64,000 nucleotides of DNA. Source: Rhizoclosmatium globosum (Eukaryota; Chytridiomycota; Chytridiomycetes; Chytridiales; Chytriomycetaceae). Positions 37,078 to 47,483 of the stretch are shown piece by piece; the first letter of the stretch is position 1; each line of letters starts with the position of its first letter. Both the position numbers and the translations under genes were made by a program. The stretch covers positions 744,001-808,000 of the forward strand of contig MCGO01000004.1 in assembly GCA_002104985.1 (NCBI GenBank), read 5' to 3'. The notes under the pieces were generated by a model. The model ran no database searches. It worked only from the letters and a program-made list of their open reading frames with translations, and was not told the DNA's origin.

Positions 37078-40000
37078 TCATTCATCTTTCTTCCTTCTGG
37101 TGACTTGAAACGGAAACGGACGTTTCATTTTGTTGAAACGCAGATACCAAAACAGAGTCCAGATATTTCTAGCAGCATTCCTTCAAATACAATTAGGTAA
37201 GCCGCACGAATAATATCAAGAGGTGAACTCACTTGTCACGCTCCCAAATATTACCACACTTATGACAATACTTTACAGCTCGAAGTGGTTTCCCAACTGG
37301 AACACCATTCTGGTATGCCTTCCTCACTCTCTCGCTCAGCGGAAATTCCTCCAACCAACCCACCCTAAAAGCTTTGTTTTTCAGTTTGAGGATGTTCTTG
37401 GATGTTGTTGTTACATATGACTGAATAAGAGACTCCCTCTTTCGCCCTTCAGCACCGACGTCACCGACCCCTTCCCGCAGAAAATAGTGTGCTGGATTTG
37501 TTTTGTACACTTTGTCAATTGGATTAGGTTCACTGCCATCGCCCATCAAACCGCAATCGCCTCCACCAAACGATGAATCAACTTCCATTCGATCCTCCTC
37601 TAAGTCACTCAAGTCATGGATCAAGTCATCAAGCTTGTCTTCAACCCCAAAATCTCCGTACCACAACTCAGGCTCAATATTCATGCCATCCAATCCCAAG
37701 AGAAAGTCGTCAATCTCTTGGTTAACAGCTACATCTTCGTCGCTTGACTCCAGATTCCCCTCCATTTCGATTTGTTCTCTTTCTTCGCAATCCTCTGGCT
37801 CCATGATTTCCACATCTTCTTCTTCGTCGTCATTTGTGTCAACTTGTTTCAGATAACGATCAATGTCCTCGTCCTCCAAATCAGCGAACTCCTCATCAGT
37901 GACTCCAAGTAGTCGGAGCACTTTCTCAATTCGAGCCCAGTGCTTCACTGTTTTTCCATCCGCTCCAGTTTCAAACAATGTGCCAATATCATGGTCTCTA
38001 ATCAAGTTCCGAATATGATCCAATTCCTCTTTTGAAACGACATCAGGTGAAGGACCCAAATCAAGAATATCAGTGCACTTTCCAGTTCCTTGACAACCTG
38101 AACAACAAAATGTCGTCTTTCCTTCATTGACAGTGACCGTTGTGAACGTCTTTTGGGCTTCCCGAACGAGCTTCCGACTTGGGCCAGAGACTGTTCCTTT
38201 CATATTTCCGCCATAGCCTGCGTGCCCAATAGCAAGAACAATTTGGTCCCTCCGATAGTTTCCACGAAGGTACGACATGAAGATCTTGAGAGTTCGCTGT
38301 TCTCCTTGATATGTCAAGAATCGTAGGTGGGCTTGACGGCAATAGAGCTCATAGAGTATCGGGTACACTTCAAAAGAAACCTTTGAGGACTTGTTGAAGT
38401 CGGCAACAGACGTAGTCTTGCTGGAAGCAACAGCCAACTTTGCAAACTCTGCGTCGATCTTGACCTTGGCCTCCTTTTCATACACTTCCCTGATCTTCAC
38501 ACGTTGCATTTCAGCATATTTCTGCTGAGTCTTCTCCTTCCATTCAGCAAGTCCAAACTTGAACGATAGCCCACTAAGCTGCTCCTCCCAGGAGAGCTTT
38601 TCAAACGCGTAAGCACCAATCTGTTCTCCAAGTTTTTTTTGTTCAGCTGCCGTACGATTTCGCCGGTTATTCAAGTATCTTTTCTTTTTGGCCCTTTTCT
38701 TGGCTGCAATGACTGCAACTCTGGCATTAGCTTCAGGTACTGAAAGAAGTTTTGGCGCATGATAGCTGTTATAGAGTATGAGTGACTTTGTTGACAAATG
38801 AAATACACACGTACATATATGATCCTTCCGCAACTTCATCTTCTTTTTTACGCCTATTCTCATTTGCTTGGTGATAGGAACCGGATTTACTTGAAATATT
38901 TGGCACTTGGGTTGGTGTAAGCCCAGGAGCACTTCCCGGGTTCAATGCCATGTACCACATGACTGGAGTAACGACTCCAGGATCACCACTGATTACTATA
39001 GAATCGGCAGGTAGAACGAGATTCTCAGGGGTCAGCATGGGCTGATTTGGATCCAAGGCTTTCTTCTTCGGGCGGAGACAGTGAAGACTTACTGAGATGG
39101 AGTTTACCATCATGGACCCACCTATTTCAGAGGATAAGCAAATGTTTTACAAGTTTAAAAAGAAACTCACCAAATCGACGTGGTTGTGATTTATCCTCTT
39201 GTGAACCGATTTCTTCCTTCTTGAAAACGTTTCGAATAGCTGGCAACACAGTTCCCCACAAAATACTCTGCTTCCGAATGCCAGCAACCTTGAAGTCAGA
39301 TTGCAAACAATCTGTAGGCAGGTTTAAACTCAGACACAAAGTATCCCATCCTGCGCCACGGGGAAAATACTTGTACGTCATCATCGCCAGATCACTTTAT
39401 ACAAGCAGTTAGTTTACACAAAAAACCCTATACATATACGTACGTGCTATCTAATTGGAAAGACTTCTCCTTGAATGTGGTCTGAGGGTGGGCGTTCCAG
39501 CCCTTAGTTGCTCCTTGAGGCAGACTTCCATATGTCTCAATCCGAAAGTCTCCACGCTGGATTCTATCAATATCTGAATTGATAGAAGCCTGTAGCTTGG
39601 ACCGAACCAGTGAATCAGTTTCTTTAACTATCCCACGATGTCTGAAGAATCTTAATCCATACAGCGGATCAGTTTGGTCTGGGTGGGCAAGACCAGCATC
39701 AACACTTCTATAATATTCAGGAACCATTACTGACATCTGCAAAAAAGAAATTGGTTTGGACACAGCATCACGCACTGCAGCTGTGTTATAGTGTTCAGTG
39801 ACAATAGGAGCTGACAATAATACACACCTTTCATGTGGAATGGTTTTGGCGCTTTCAAAGAAGGAGCTTCCTTGGTGGAGGGAATATTTTGTGGTTCAAG
39901 ACTGCGGTTTCTCTCCAAGAGGTAGTAGTGTCCGGAGGAGTACCTTGATAGCCAAACTTAGTATTAAATAAAGACTTGCAAATAGAAAATCACTCACGAC

Positions 40001-42961
40001 AGCTTATGGAATTTGAACATCCTTTTGCACAGGGGTAGCAGTTTGGGAAACCAAGCCTCCAGATCTTTGATGAACGCCAATGTCTTGCCTGCCAATTCTT
40101 CTGCAATGTCCAATGTGAACAACTTGGCCAGATGATCAGGAGACACTCTGTCCACAGACACCCATGGCAATGGTAACTTGGGCAAGGCCTCCCTAGTGCC
40201 AGCAGTTTTCCTAAGCTCAACAAAGAGTTTCTTGTCGTTCACAAACAGATGTTGAAGCTCAAAGCGGGCGGCATTCCGAAGTGCTGTCAAATCGCAGGAA
40301 ATATGGTTGTCACAGATGTACTTTCGATATAGCTGGAACAAGGTGTTGATCATGTGATTGTGCAAGTCCTTCTGTAACCAAAAGTTAGGACAGGCTTTCA
40401 AACAAGATACCAATATATACCGTGATATGGCGCTGATAGTCTGTTGCCATCCTTTCAGCTGCATATACAATCATATTACTAAACAACACATGATCCAATG
40501 GTGGAAGCAGTGGAACACCAGTTTCAGATTTGAAGTCAATCCACCATTGGCACAGTTTCGAGTGCTGGCCAGAAGTTTTGCTCTTTCCATTAGTAGCAAC
40601 TGTTTTGATGACAGATATAAAGAACGATTGATTTATCGGCAACATTGGCTCCCCAGCCTTTGATTCATGATACATTCGTAACCCAACGTTGGTTCCAAAC
40701 TTGGTCGCAATAGTACTAATCAAGTTTATCCTGCACAATATCTTCAGACATCACAAGAATACTGATAGGTGGACACTCACGTAGGCAGAAGCATCTCAAT
40801 TTGAGGCTGGAGCCAGGTTGCATCACGAAGTACTGTTGTTAATGGCATTTTGATGACGTACAACTCTGTAGCAGCTTTTCCTTCAACATCTGTTGGTTTT
40901 CCTGCAACATTCCATTCAACGAGTTTGGGCTGAAGGACAAGCTCCAAGTACTGCTTATATTCAGAGGAGGATATGGCTGTAAGAAACTGTTTCTCCTTTC
41001 TATTTACATCACGACAGAGAAATGGAGAAAGGACATGGTTGGGGTTTGCAACCTTCCATTCTGTCACAAAGTTAAGGGAAGGTTGAGGAAAGGAAGAAAT
41101 TTACCTTCAAGCCACAGATGTAGAGGATGAATCCACTGGTTGGAATAGTTGTCAAAATGAAGCAAACAACTGCGGCTTGTAGTCTTGACATGATCCCGAA
41201 CACCACAGAAACAGTTTCCATTCTGAACAGCTGTGACTGTTGCGACATAAACAGGTGGAGGGGTGTACTTGAACTTGGATTCAACAGGGACTGATAATGG
41301 TGGGTTCACATTAACAACCTGAGAGAGACATCTTGACATGGCCAATGCATCTTTCTCCATTGATTTCATGGTTCTTGAACCAGCAACAAACCAACGACCC
41401 ACAGCGTTGTCTTTGAATACAGCAAATACTTTTTCAGCATCCAACTCAATTAACCGACACAGTGCAGAATACAATGGTCCTTTCAGATGAGAGACTGTAA
41501 ATTGCTTCAAGTACTTGGGCAGATTTCCATCGTTTAGGGACGGTGGGTGAAGTTGTGGCGAGAATGCTGAGTTTGGAGGGAAGAAACCAGCAAGAGTATG
41601 TGTCAAACTGGCAGGATGAAGACGGCTGTAAACAGCTGCATTGGGAAACAACGGACTCTTTTGAACTCCAGCAGAAGACAGAAACGGCATCACATTTGCA
41701 TGCTCGGCAGCGATTGATCCAACAATTTGAACATCAGAATATTCCAAGAAACTTGTCAGAGCCAGTGTTTGGGCTCTGTTGATTTGGTGATCCAACTTAA
41801 ACCTTGTTCCAGAAGCAGCAGATGCGGGTTTGATATAATATGGAATGGGAGGATGGAGAGGCGGTGGTTGTAGAAAGGGTGTCTGTTCTGAAGGAGGTGC
41901 AGGTGGAAAGGCAGGAGGGTAGGGAAATGGGCCAGTTTCTAAACCTGGAGGAAAGACAGTGCCAGAAACAAATCCATCAGTATCCCATGACACGCCTCCG
42001 CCAGAAGCAATCCACCAATGTCCATGTTCTGGAGAATACACAGTGTAACAATCTGGAGGCTCCCAACTGGACAAGTGACTATTGTGACAATAGAAGGCAG
42101 GATGCCCATCCTGATTTGGGACAAAACGAACATAGGAAGGTATTTTAGGCTGCGTATTACGTGCAGTATTATGGCTCAGAGTAGGGGTAAACTCTTTGTC
42201 AGCTGAGCAGATGTTTTGGCACGCATTACTTTGCACAGCATGGAGAGACTTGTTACAACCTCCAACAACCTCTGATGAGGTGACGACAATCATATACAAC
42301 TTGTCTCTCTTTGCTAGATCAAACTAAACCAAGAAACAGTCAGTAATCAATGAAAAATCTATCAGGAACAAGCTAGACACAAAAAATTACCTTTGCTGCA
42401 TATTCTGGGTCAGGCTGACCATTAGGTAATGACAACTCCAACACGCATATCCCAGAGGCATCACAAACAGCTTGCATTGATGAGTGAATGAAAGAACCTG
42501 TGAACGAGTCCTGATGGAAACCAAAGAGAGTACCCAGAGAGCACTGAGCCATAGTATGAACTCCAGAAACTTGGAGTCCGGAGGATTTCGCCAGAGTTAC
42601 GGCATCAAAGACTTTCTTGATGTGTGACGCTGATGGAACTTTGTACCCAATACACGTGGAAACAGCCTCGAGGTACTCGTTGGGACTATTTGGATTCTGT
42701 GACTCCAAGTGGCTGAGTTCAGCAGACAGGTGGTTGATTTTGTCTGTAGCAAGTGGATCCCCACCCATTGAAAAGTACGACAAACAGTTGAGTTGTTGAT
42801 CCTCCACTGTGTAATGGTCTGCGAATAGTATCATGATTTTTGACTACAGAATCATTTAGCTCAGCTATACAGATTGCAGCTAGAAAATACTGACCATGTC
42901 GACTGGAGGAGGAGGTTCGGGCGGAGGCGGTGGATGCTGCAGTCTTGTCATTTCTGTTCAT
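37078..42961 (-). CDS. Complete giant Fanzor-like RNA-guided nuclease
   Basis: About twelve exons encode about 1,750 residues from ATG 42961. All catalytic parts are visible: RuvC-I VISGDPGVVTP (Asp 38984-38982), a pre-catalytic strand IVLAIGHAGYGGNMKGT, RuvC-II VNEGKTTFCCSGC (Glu 38125-38123, first CxxC), and YCHKCGNIWERD-KNAARNI (second CxxC; RuvC-III Asp 37237-37235), the last word split by an intron at 37230-37179. Fanzors are eukaryotic TnpB relatives that cut DNA with a guide RNA. Unusual are a ~1,150-residue N-terminal extension and a ~250-residue acidic insertion between the CxxC pairs. The extension holds a WW-like stretch (GHPAFYCHNSHLSSWEPPD), a Pro-rich stretch and a Tudor-like strand set (VYVATVTAVQNGNCFCGV...LLHFDNYSNQWI). 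The element stands in an iron transporter array. No transposase, terminal repeat or guide RNA was recognised. Confidence 0.82.
37078..42961 (-). mobile_element. Probable Fanzor-bearing element, ends undefined
   Basis: Fanzors are usually carried by transposons, so this gene and its flanks are probably a mobile element. The right limit lies somewhere in 42962-43980 and the left in 36923-37077. I compared the two flanks by eye and saw no convincing terminal inverted repeat or target duplication, and no transposase frame. It could be a stand-alone relic whose carrier has decayed. Confidence 0.45.
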
Positions 42962-44016
42962 TGTATTTTGTTAATCGTTGATACATGAAGGAGGAAAGGA
43001 CGAGAGCTCATATATGAAGCAGGGAATGCAATCAGTACGTATTGATCCCTCATTCACTTCCAAACTGTATTCAGCCTAAGGAATACGCTTCTGAAAGCAT
43101 TCGAACTCCATTCACATGTTGCACTCATAGCAACGGAAAGACGGAAGAGGACTGAAGGGGAGAGAAAGGCGAGGATCCAAGAATGCGACGACTCACCAGA
43201 GTTGTTGATAGGAAAATGGGAGTCAGAATCACCCCTTTCGGCAGAAAGAGTCTTTATCGCTCTCCTCCCTTCTTTCCGATAGCTTAAACAAGCTGCAGCG
43301 TAATGATCTTCAAATCTAAGCAATGTAATAGCATAGATTAAAGAAAGGTTGCTTATGACAAAGAGTGTACCTACTCCTGAGGACGAGGAATTTATGGATT
43401 GCAAATGCTACAAAAGAACTGAGAATGGAGCGGAGGCAGTATTTGGGAAGGATTGTTCATGGCAGACTGACTGTGACCTGTGTAGTTGATAAGACATGTC
43501 AAGAGGTAAGGTAGACCTACCGACTGTACTGGGCACGATGGAGGACAATAAACAATGTTACTTGCCACGTTTTCTCTCGCCAACTACCTTGGGATGCTGC
43601 ATTTCTCAGTCGCAATGTGACTCCATTGGGCCAGCTGCAACACACACACACAAGTTTCGCCTGAGGCGCATTTGGTTACTGTGCATCGCAGAAGCCACTC
43701 TCCGCCTGAGGCGCATCAGGCATCACATCGAACAAGATATACAGCATCAAGGTAATGGCGATAGAAATTTACTGTGTGTCCGAACTTTTTCTCCTCTTCT
43801 TCAAACAAGCAACTCTTCTCAATTTGTGTATTCTGTTTTAAATGCGTTCTTTAAATGCGAGAGTGTACTGTTTGGCAATGAGCGAATGAGCCATCGCATA
43901 TTGTGGTTAAGTTTGGCAAAGAAAAAACCATGTTTAATTGTCTAAATTTGGGAAAAGAATAGTAAAGATTGGATGGACTTGAAATATTAAGAATACTTAA
44001 AATCAAAAAAAAAAAC
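42962..44016. other. 1.05-kb gap between Fanzor-like and Ccc1-D genes
   Basis: No coding region is recognised. Short open frames on both strands (for example 43054-43404 minus) lack family motifs. The gap includes a CA run (43640-43651) and two copies of a near-palindrome listed separately. It must contain the 5' region of the minus-strand Fanzor-like gene and the promoter of Ccc1 copy D. Confidence 0.6.
43658..43713. repeat. Two CGCCTGAGGCGCAT near-palindromes upstream of Ccc1-D
   Basis: CGCCTGAGGCGCAT occurs at 43658-43671 and 43703-43716, start to start 45 bp. The 11-bp core CGCCT-G-AGGCG is an inverted repeat with one central base. Two spaced copies upstream of one gene look like a binding site for a dimeric regulator, about 300-350 bp before the Ccc1-D ATG. 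They are not seen upstream of copies A or B. Confidence 0.55.
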
Positions 44017-45199
44017 ATGTCTTCTGTTGCCGAAACGACCCCTCTCCTGAGACAGGACTCAATAGTGACAATGAATGCAACCAGTAGCCAGAGTACCTTG
44101 TGTCTCATCGATGACGAGGATGAGTTACAGCAGCACCCAAATGGTGGACCCAAGCCATTCCGTGACTCGGACCTTGATTCTCACATAGAGCCCCACTTTG
44201 CTGGAGCAGAGATAGTGCGGGTACGTGCGTTTGTTACAGTGGGTGGGAGTGTTGGGGGTGGTGCTTTGTAATACTGGATGCCCTTGACTGCTTGGCGATG
44301 CAAGCAACGACGACATCAGCACGGGCGGGAATCACAACCAAGCGATGTGCTGGGCATTCGTGCGGGACTATAGAGAATGTCTATTTGGGATCACCGTGGT
44401 CTGAAACGATTCGAAATGTGTTTTATGATTTCAAATTTAGGACGTTGTTGTTGGTCTTTCTGATGGACTCACCGTGCCATTTGCTCTCTCTGCCGGACTG
44501 GCATCACTGGGCAATTCGAGATTCGTTGTTCTTGCAGGAATGGCAGAAATCGTGGCAGGTGCAATCAGTATGGGACTTGGAGGATACTTGGCTGGCAGAA
44601 GCGAAATCGAGCACTACGACAGTGAATACATTCGTGAGGAAACAGAGGTTCGCGAGGTTCCTGAACGGGAGCTGGAAGAGATTGTTGAAATCTTTGAGGT
44701 CAGTTAAGAGATATTGGTAACTGAGACCGTGGTACTGAATTCGCTATTCAGCCTTACGGAATGGATAGACAATCTCTCGAACCTCTGCTGTGTAAGCTAA
44801 AGGCCAACCCAAAGCAATGGATTGACTTTATGATGAAATTCGAATTGAACTTGGAAAAGCCAGATGGAAGCCGAGTTTGGATTTCAGCACTCACCATTGG
44901 AGGCAGTTACTTTGTAAGATTCCCCCCCTTATTCCTTCCTCTCATTTTGAAATTGTTTCTTTTCTTTATAGATGGGAGGTCTCGTTCCATTGATTCCATA
45001 CATGTTCGTTGCCGATTCAGAAATTGCACTGAACATTTCGATTGCCGTTACCCTCATTGTGCTCTTCATCTTTGGATTTGTGAAGGCAAAGTTTCTTGGT
45101 GTCAACACTCCTTTCCGCTCTGCATTTGAGATGATGGTCGTTGGAGCCGTTGCGTCAGGAGCTGCCTTTGGTATTGCAAAAGCCATGCCTCAGCCATGA
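44017..45199 (+). CDS. Ccc1/VIT1 family iron transporter, copy D
   Basis: Four exons (44017-44220, 44441-44698, 44752-44913, 44972-45199). The start MSSVAETTPLLRQDS is taken because it follows an A-rich leader and includes a dileucine-type TPLLRQ signal that could route it to the vacuole (inference). The core is DSHIEPHFAGAEIVR, DVVVGLSDGLTVPFALSAGL, SMGLGGYLAGRSEIEHYDSE, PYGMDRQSLEPLLCKLKANP, WIDFMMKFELNLEKPDGSRV and MGGLVPLIPYMFVADSEIAL, ending AFGIAKAMPQP. It has an Asp where A and B have Glu before FMMK, and no intron there. Predicted to export Fe2+/Mn2+ from cytosol to vacuole. It is separated from A-C by the Fanzor-like gene. Confidence 0.93.
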
Positions 45200-45663
45200 A
45201 CATTTTTATACTGTACTATTTCTTCATCTTCTTCTCTAATGCTCTTAAATTAAATGGGGTTTCTTAATTCTTATTGGGTAAAAGGGGGAATGGAGGCAAT
45301 GGAGGAGGAGCTGGGGAAGGATTCGCGTTTCTCTCCACAAAAAGCAACCAACCAACCACCACCACCGCGCAACATCGCAACCACCCAGCCCCTCCCCAAT
45401 CCTCGGAAGCCGCCACCCGCCCCGCTTCCGCCTCCGCCTCTTCCGGTTCTTCAACGATATCGCGCCTGACCACGCCCCGCAACCGGCGCCAACCCCTGGC
45501 CCCCGCGTCCGCCGAGTCTCTTGAGCTCTCGCCCTTTCCGCCCTCTTCGTTCGTCACTCCGAACCCACTCGCCCGCGCCGCGCTTCCGCTGACCCCGTCG
45601 GCCGTCCCGCTTCTCTCGTCCGCCCAACTCTCGCCGCCGCTCCTTCCCGAACGCACTACCGCA
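45200..45663 (+). other. Pro/Ala-coding GC-rich leader before V-ATPase c''
   Basis: This 464-bp gap becomes strongly C-rich after 45350. One frame stays open from 45274 into the V-ATPase gene, adding about 130 Pro/Ser/Ala-rich residues before the conserved start. It could be 5' UTR or a disordered N-terminal extension. It differs from the AT-rich gaps elsewhere. Confidence 0.45.
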
Positions 45664-46790
45664 ATGCTCTACTCAAACACAGCCTATCTGCTTTACACCG
45701 GCACTTTTCTTGCCGGCTGCGTCGCCCTCAATGCCCTGTTTACGGGCCAGGGCGCCTGGTTTAACGTCGGCGAATTTCTGCAGACAACCTCGCCCTACAT
45801 GTGGGCCCTGCTCGGAACCTCGCTTGTCGTTGGTCTGTCCGTTGTTGGTGCTGCCTGGTATGCGTGAAATCAACCCCTCCTTGAAGTGGTTTATTGTATT
45901 GAACTGACACGTTTTGGTTTTGTAGGGGTATTTTCATCACTGGCTCATCCATCATTGGTGCTGCAGTCAGAGCCCCGCGTATCCGCACAAAAAACTTGAT
46001 TTCTGTCATTTTCTGTGAAGTCGTGGCTATTTATGGCCTGATTATGGCGATTGTCTTTTCCAGCAAACTACAGGCTGGTGAACCTGAAGGCCGCTTCCAC
46101 GCTGATTCCTACTACGCTGGTGAGTGGATGCTTTGATTGTATGCGATCAAAATTATTGGCGCTGTGTTTGGTGTATTCGGATGTGAGGGTGATCATGATC
46201 AACGAGACGAAAATGCATCGCATTATGAGATACGGGTTCGTTTAAATACGCTCTTTGCGAACCTGTTGCAGCAATTACGAAGTGAGCCTGAAAATCTGTT
46301 GATTTTACGCGTCTGATGGTACAGTCATGAATATGTCGCTTTGTGACAATGTACAGTCAGTTATATATTACGCTTAGAGAAGGAGATCTGTTTTTTGATA
46401 TGCTTCATCCCGTTTTATATCCCTCGAATCTTAAGCTAATGGCACGGTCGCTCAACAGGATATGCCCTATTCTGGGCCGGCTTGACAGTTGGATTCTCAA
46501 ACTTGTTCTGTGGTGTATGCGTTGGAATCACTGGATCCACTTGTGCAATTGCTGATGCTGCCGATGGGCAGTTGTTTGTTAAAGTTCTCATTATTGAGAT
46601 TTTTGGAAGTATTATCGGTCTCTTTGGTGAGTTAATCAGTTGAAATCTCAGCGTTACGGGCTAACTCTTCTACTTTCTTCATTTAGGACTCATTATCGGT
46701 CTGTTGATGGTATGTTCCTCTAATGACCCGTCGTTTTTTTTCAGTAACTGATGTTTCAAACAGTGTTCCAAAGTCCCAGACTTCAAGTAA
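45664..46790 (+). CDS. V-type proton ATPase proteolipid subunit c''
   Basis: Five exons (45664-45859, 45926 to about 46121, about 46459-46626, about 46687-46709, about 46764-46790). Start [18 protein letters not shown] gives the first membrane helix. The essential proton-carrying Glu is in [17 protein letters not shown], and the second proteolipid repeat reads [20 protein letters not shown] and [20 protein letters not shown]. The layout with an extra first helix and Glu in the third distinguishes c'' (Vma16/ATP6V0B) from c. It is part of the V0 rotor ring in vacuolar and endosomal membranes. The proton gradient it helps build is what drives Ccc1-type transport; proximity may be chance. The 338-nt second intron is long for the region. 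Confidence 0.92.
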
Positions 46791-46916
46791 TTTCCTCAAC
46801 CCAGCAAATACTTTTCTCATCCTCAATTTCGCTTTGTCTTATTTTTAACGGAAGTCAATAAATGATTGATTGCTAATGCTTTATTGCAATGCAATTATTA
46901 CAAGAGAAAAAAGAAA

Positions 46917-47276
46917 CTATTTGCCAAGTGGGAGATCAATTTCCTCATGCTCACGTTTTTTAATTATGGAACGACGGTCAAGAGAATCACCATAGTCACG
47001 CTTGCGATTAAGGGCCTCATCATCGCGTTTGTGATCCCCGAATACAGCTGACGGGCGCGGAAATCTTCCACGACTGAAAGACCGAGCTTGCAGAATATCT
47101 CTGCGTCCGAAGCCCTTGTTGAATGTCGCCGATATTCTTTCCTCGATGCCGCTTCTGTGGGTTGGAGACTTAGCTGGAATCGCAATTTCCAAAATGTCCA
47201 AATCTGGAGCTGGCACTGGGGCTGCAAATGTGTGAGAGGCAGCAAGAAGTAAGGAGATAAGAGAAAGGAATTGCAT
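46917..47276 (-). CDS. Small secreted protein with Kex2-type dibasic sites
   Basis: Single exon of 119 residues. ATG 47276 is preferred over 47309 because it starts a clean signal peptide (MQFLSLISLLLAASHTFA, cleavage after AAP or HTFA). The mature part is charged, has no Cys, and its C-terminal half is cut up by basic pairs: GDHKR, NRKR, DRR, KKR. These are sites for Kex2-like proteases, so it may be a propeptide releasing short peptides such as DDEALN and DYGDSLD. Kex2-processed fungal proteins include pheromones and repeat-derived peptides, but here the released peptides are not repeats. No family recognised. Confidence 0.65.
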   Translation of the reverse strand: MQFLSLISLLLAASHTFAAPVPAPDLDILEIAIPAKSPTHRSGIEERISATFNKGFGRRDILQARSFSRGRFPRPSAVFGDHKRDDEALNRKRDYGDSLDRRSIIKKREHEEIDLPLGK

Positions 47277-47483
47277 GTGATGTTTTTTGGATGTTTTCTT
47301 TGTGTGCATTGTGGTTGCATGTCTCCCTTCCTTTCTTCTCAGACAATGGAGCTCACCCGTGCAAGAGACAATACGATTGCTTCTTCATTCCTTTTTTTTC
47401 TCCGAAATAATAAATAATGAATTGTTGTTCATCTTTTCCCATCCTTCCTGTCTGATGTTCATTTGTTGGAAATCTACTCAAAA

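Noticed and set aside
36726..37103. 125-codon plus-strand frame through copy C into the Fanzor-like 3' end
   Set aside because: It is a chance read-through of pseudogene remains; the second half is antisense to the last Fanzor-like exon.
42834..42836. Alternative Fanzor-like start ATG at 42834
   Set aside because: Splicing exon 1 (42961-42895) to an acceptor at 42819 keeps the frame (SSSSRH-DHYTVEDQQ), so the upstream ATG is preferred.
37078..42961. Possible transposase or IS607-type resolvase with the Fanzor
   Set aside because: No serine recombinase, DDE transposase, helicase or tyrosine recombinase motifs were seen in either strand of 36-44 kb.
43054..43404. 116-codon minus-strand frame upstream of the Fanzor-like gene
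   Set aside because: No domain, no splice link that keeps frame to the Fanzor-like exon 1, and ordinary composition for noncoding DNA.
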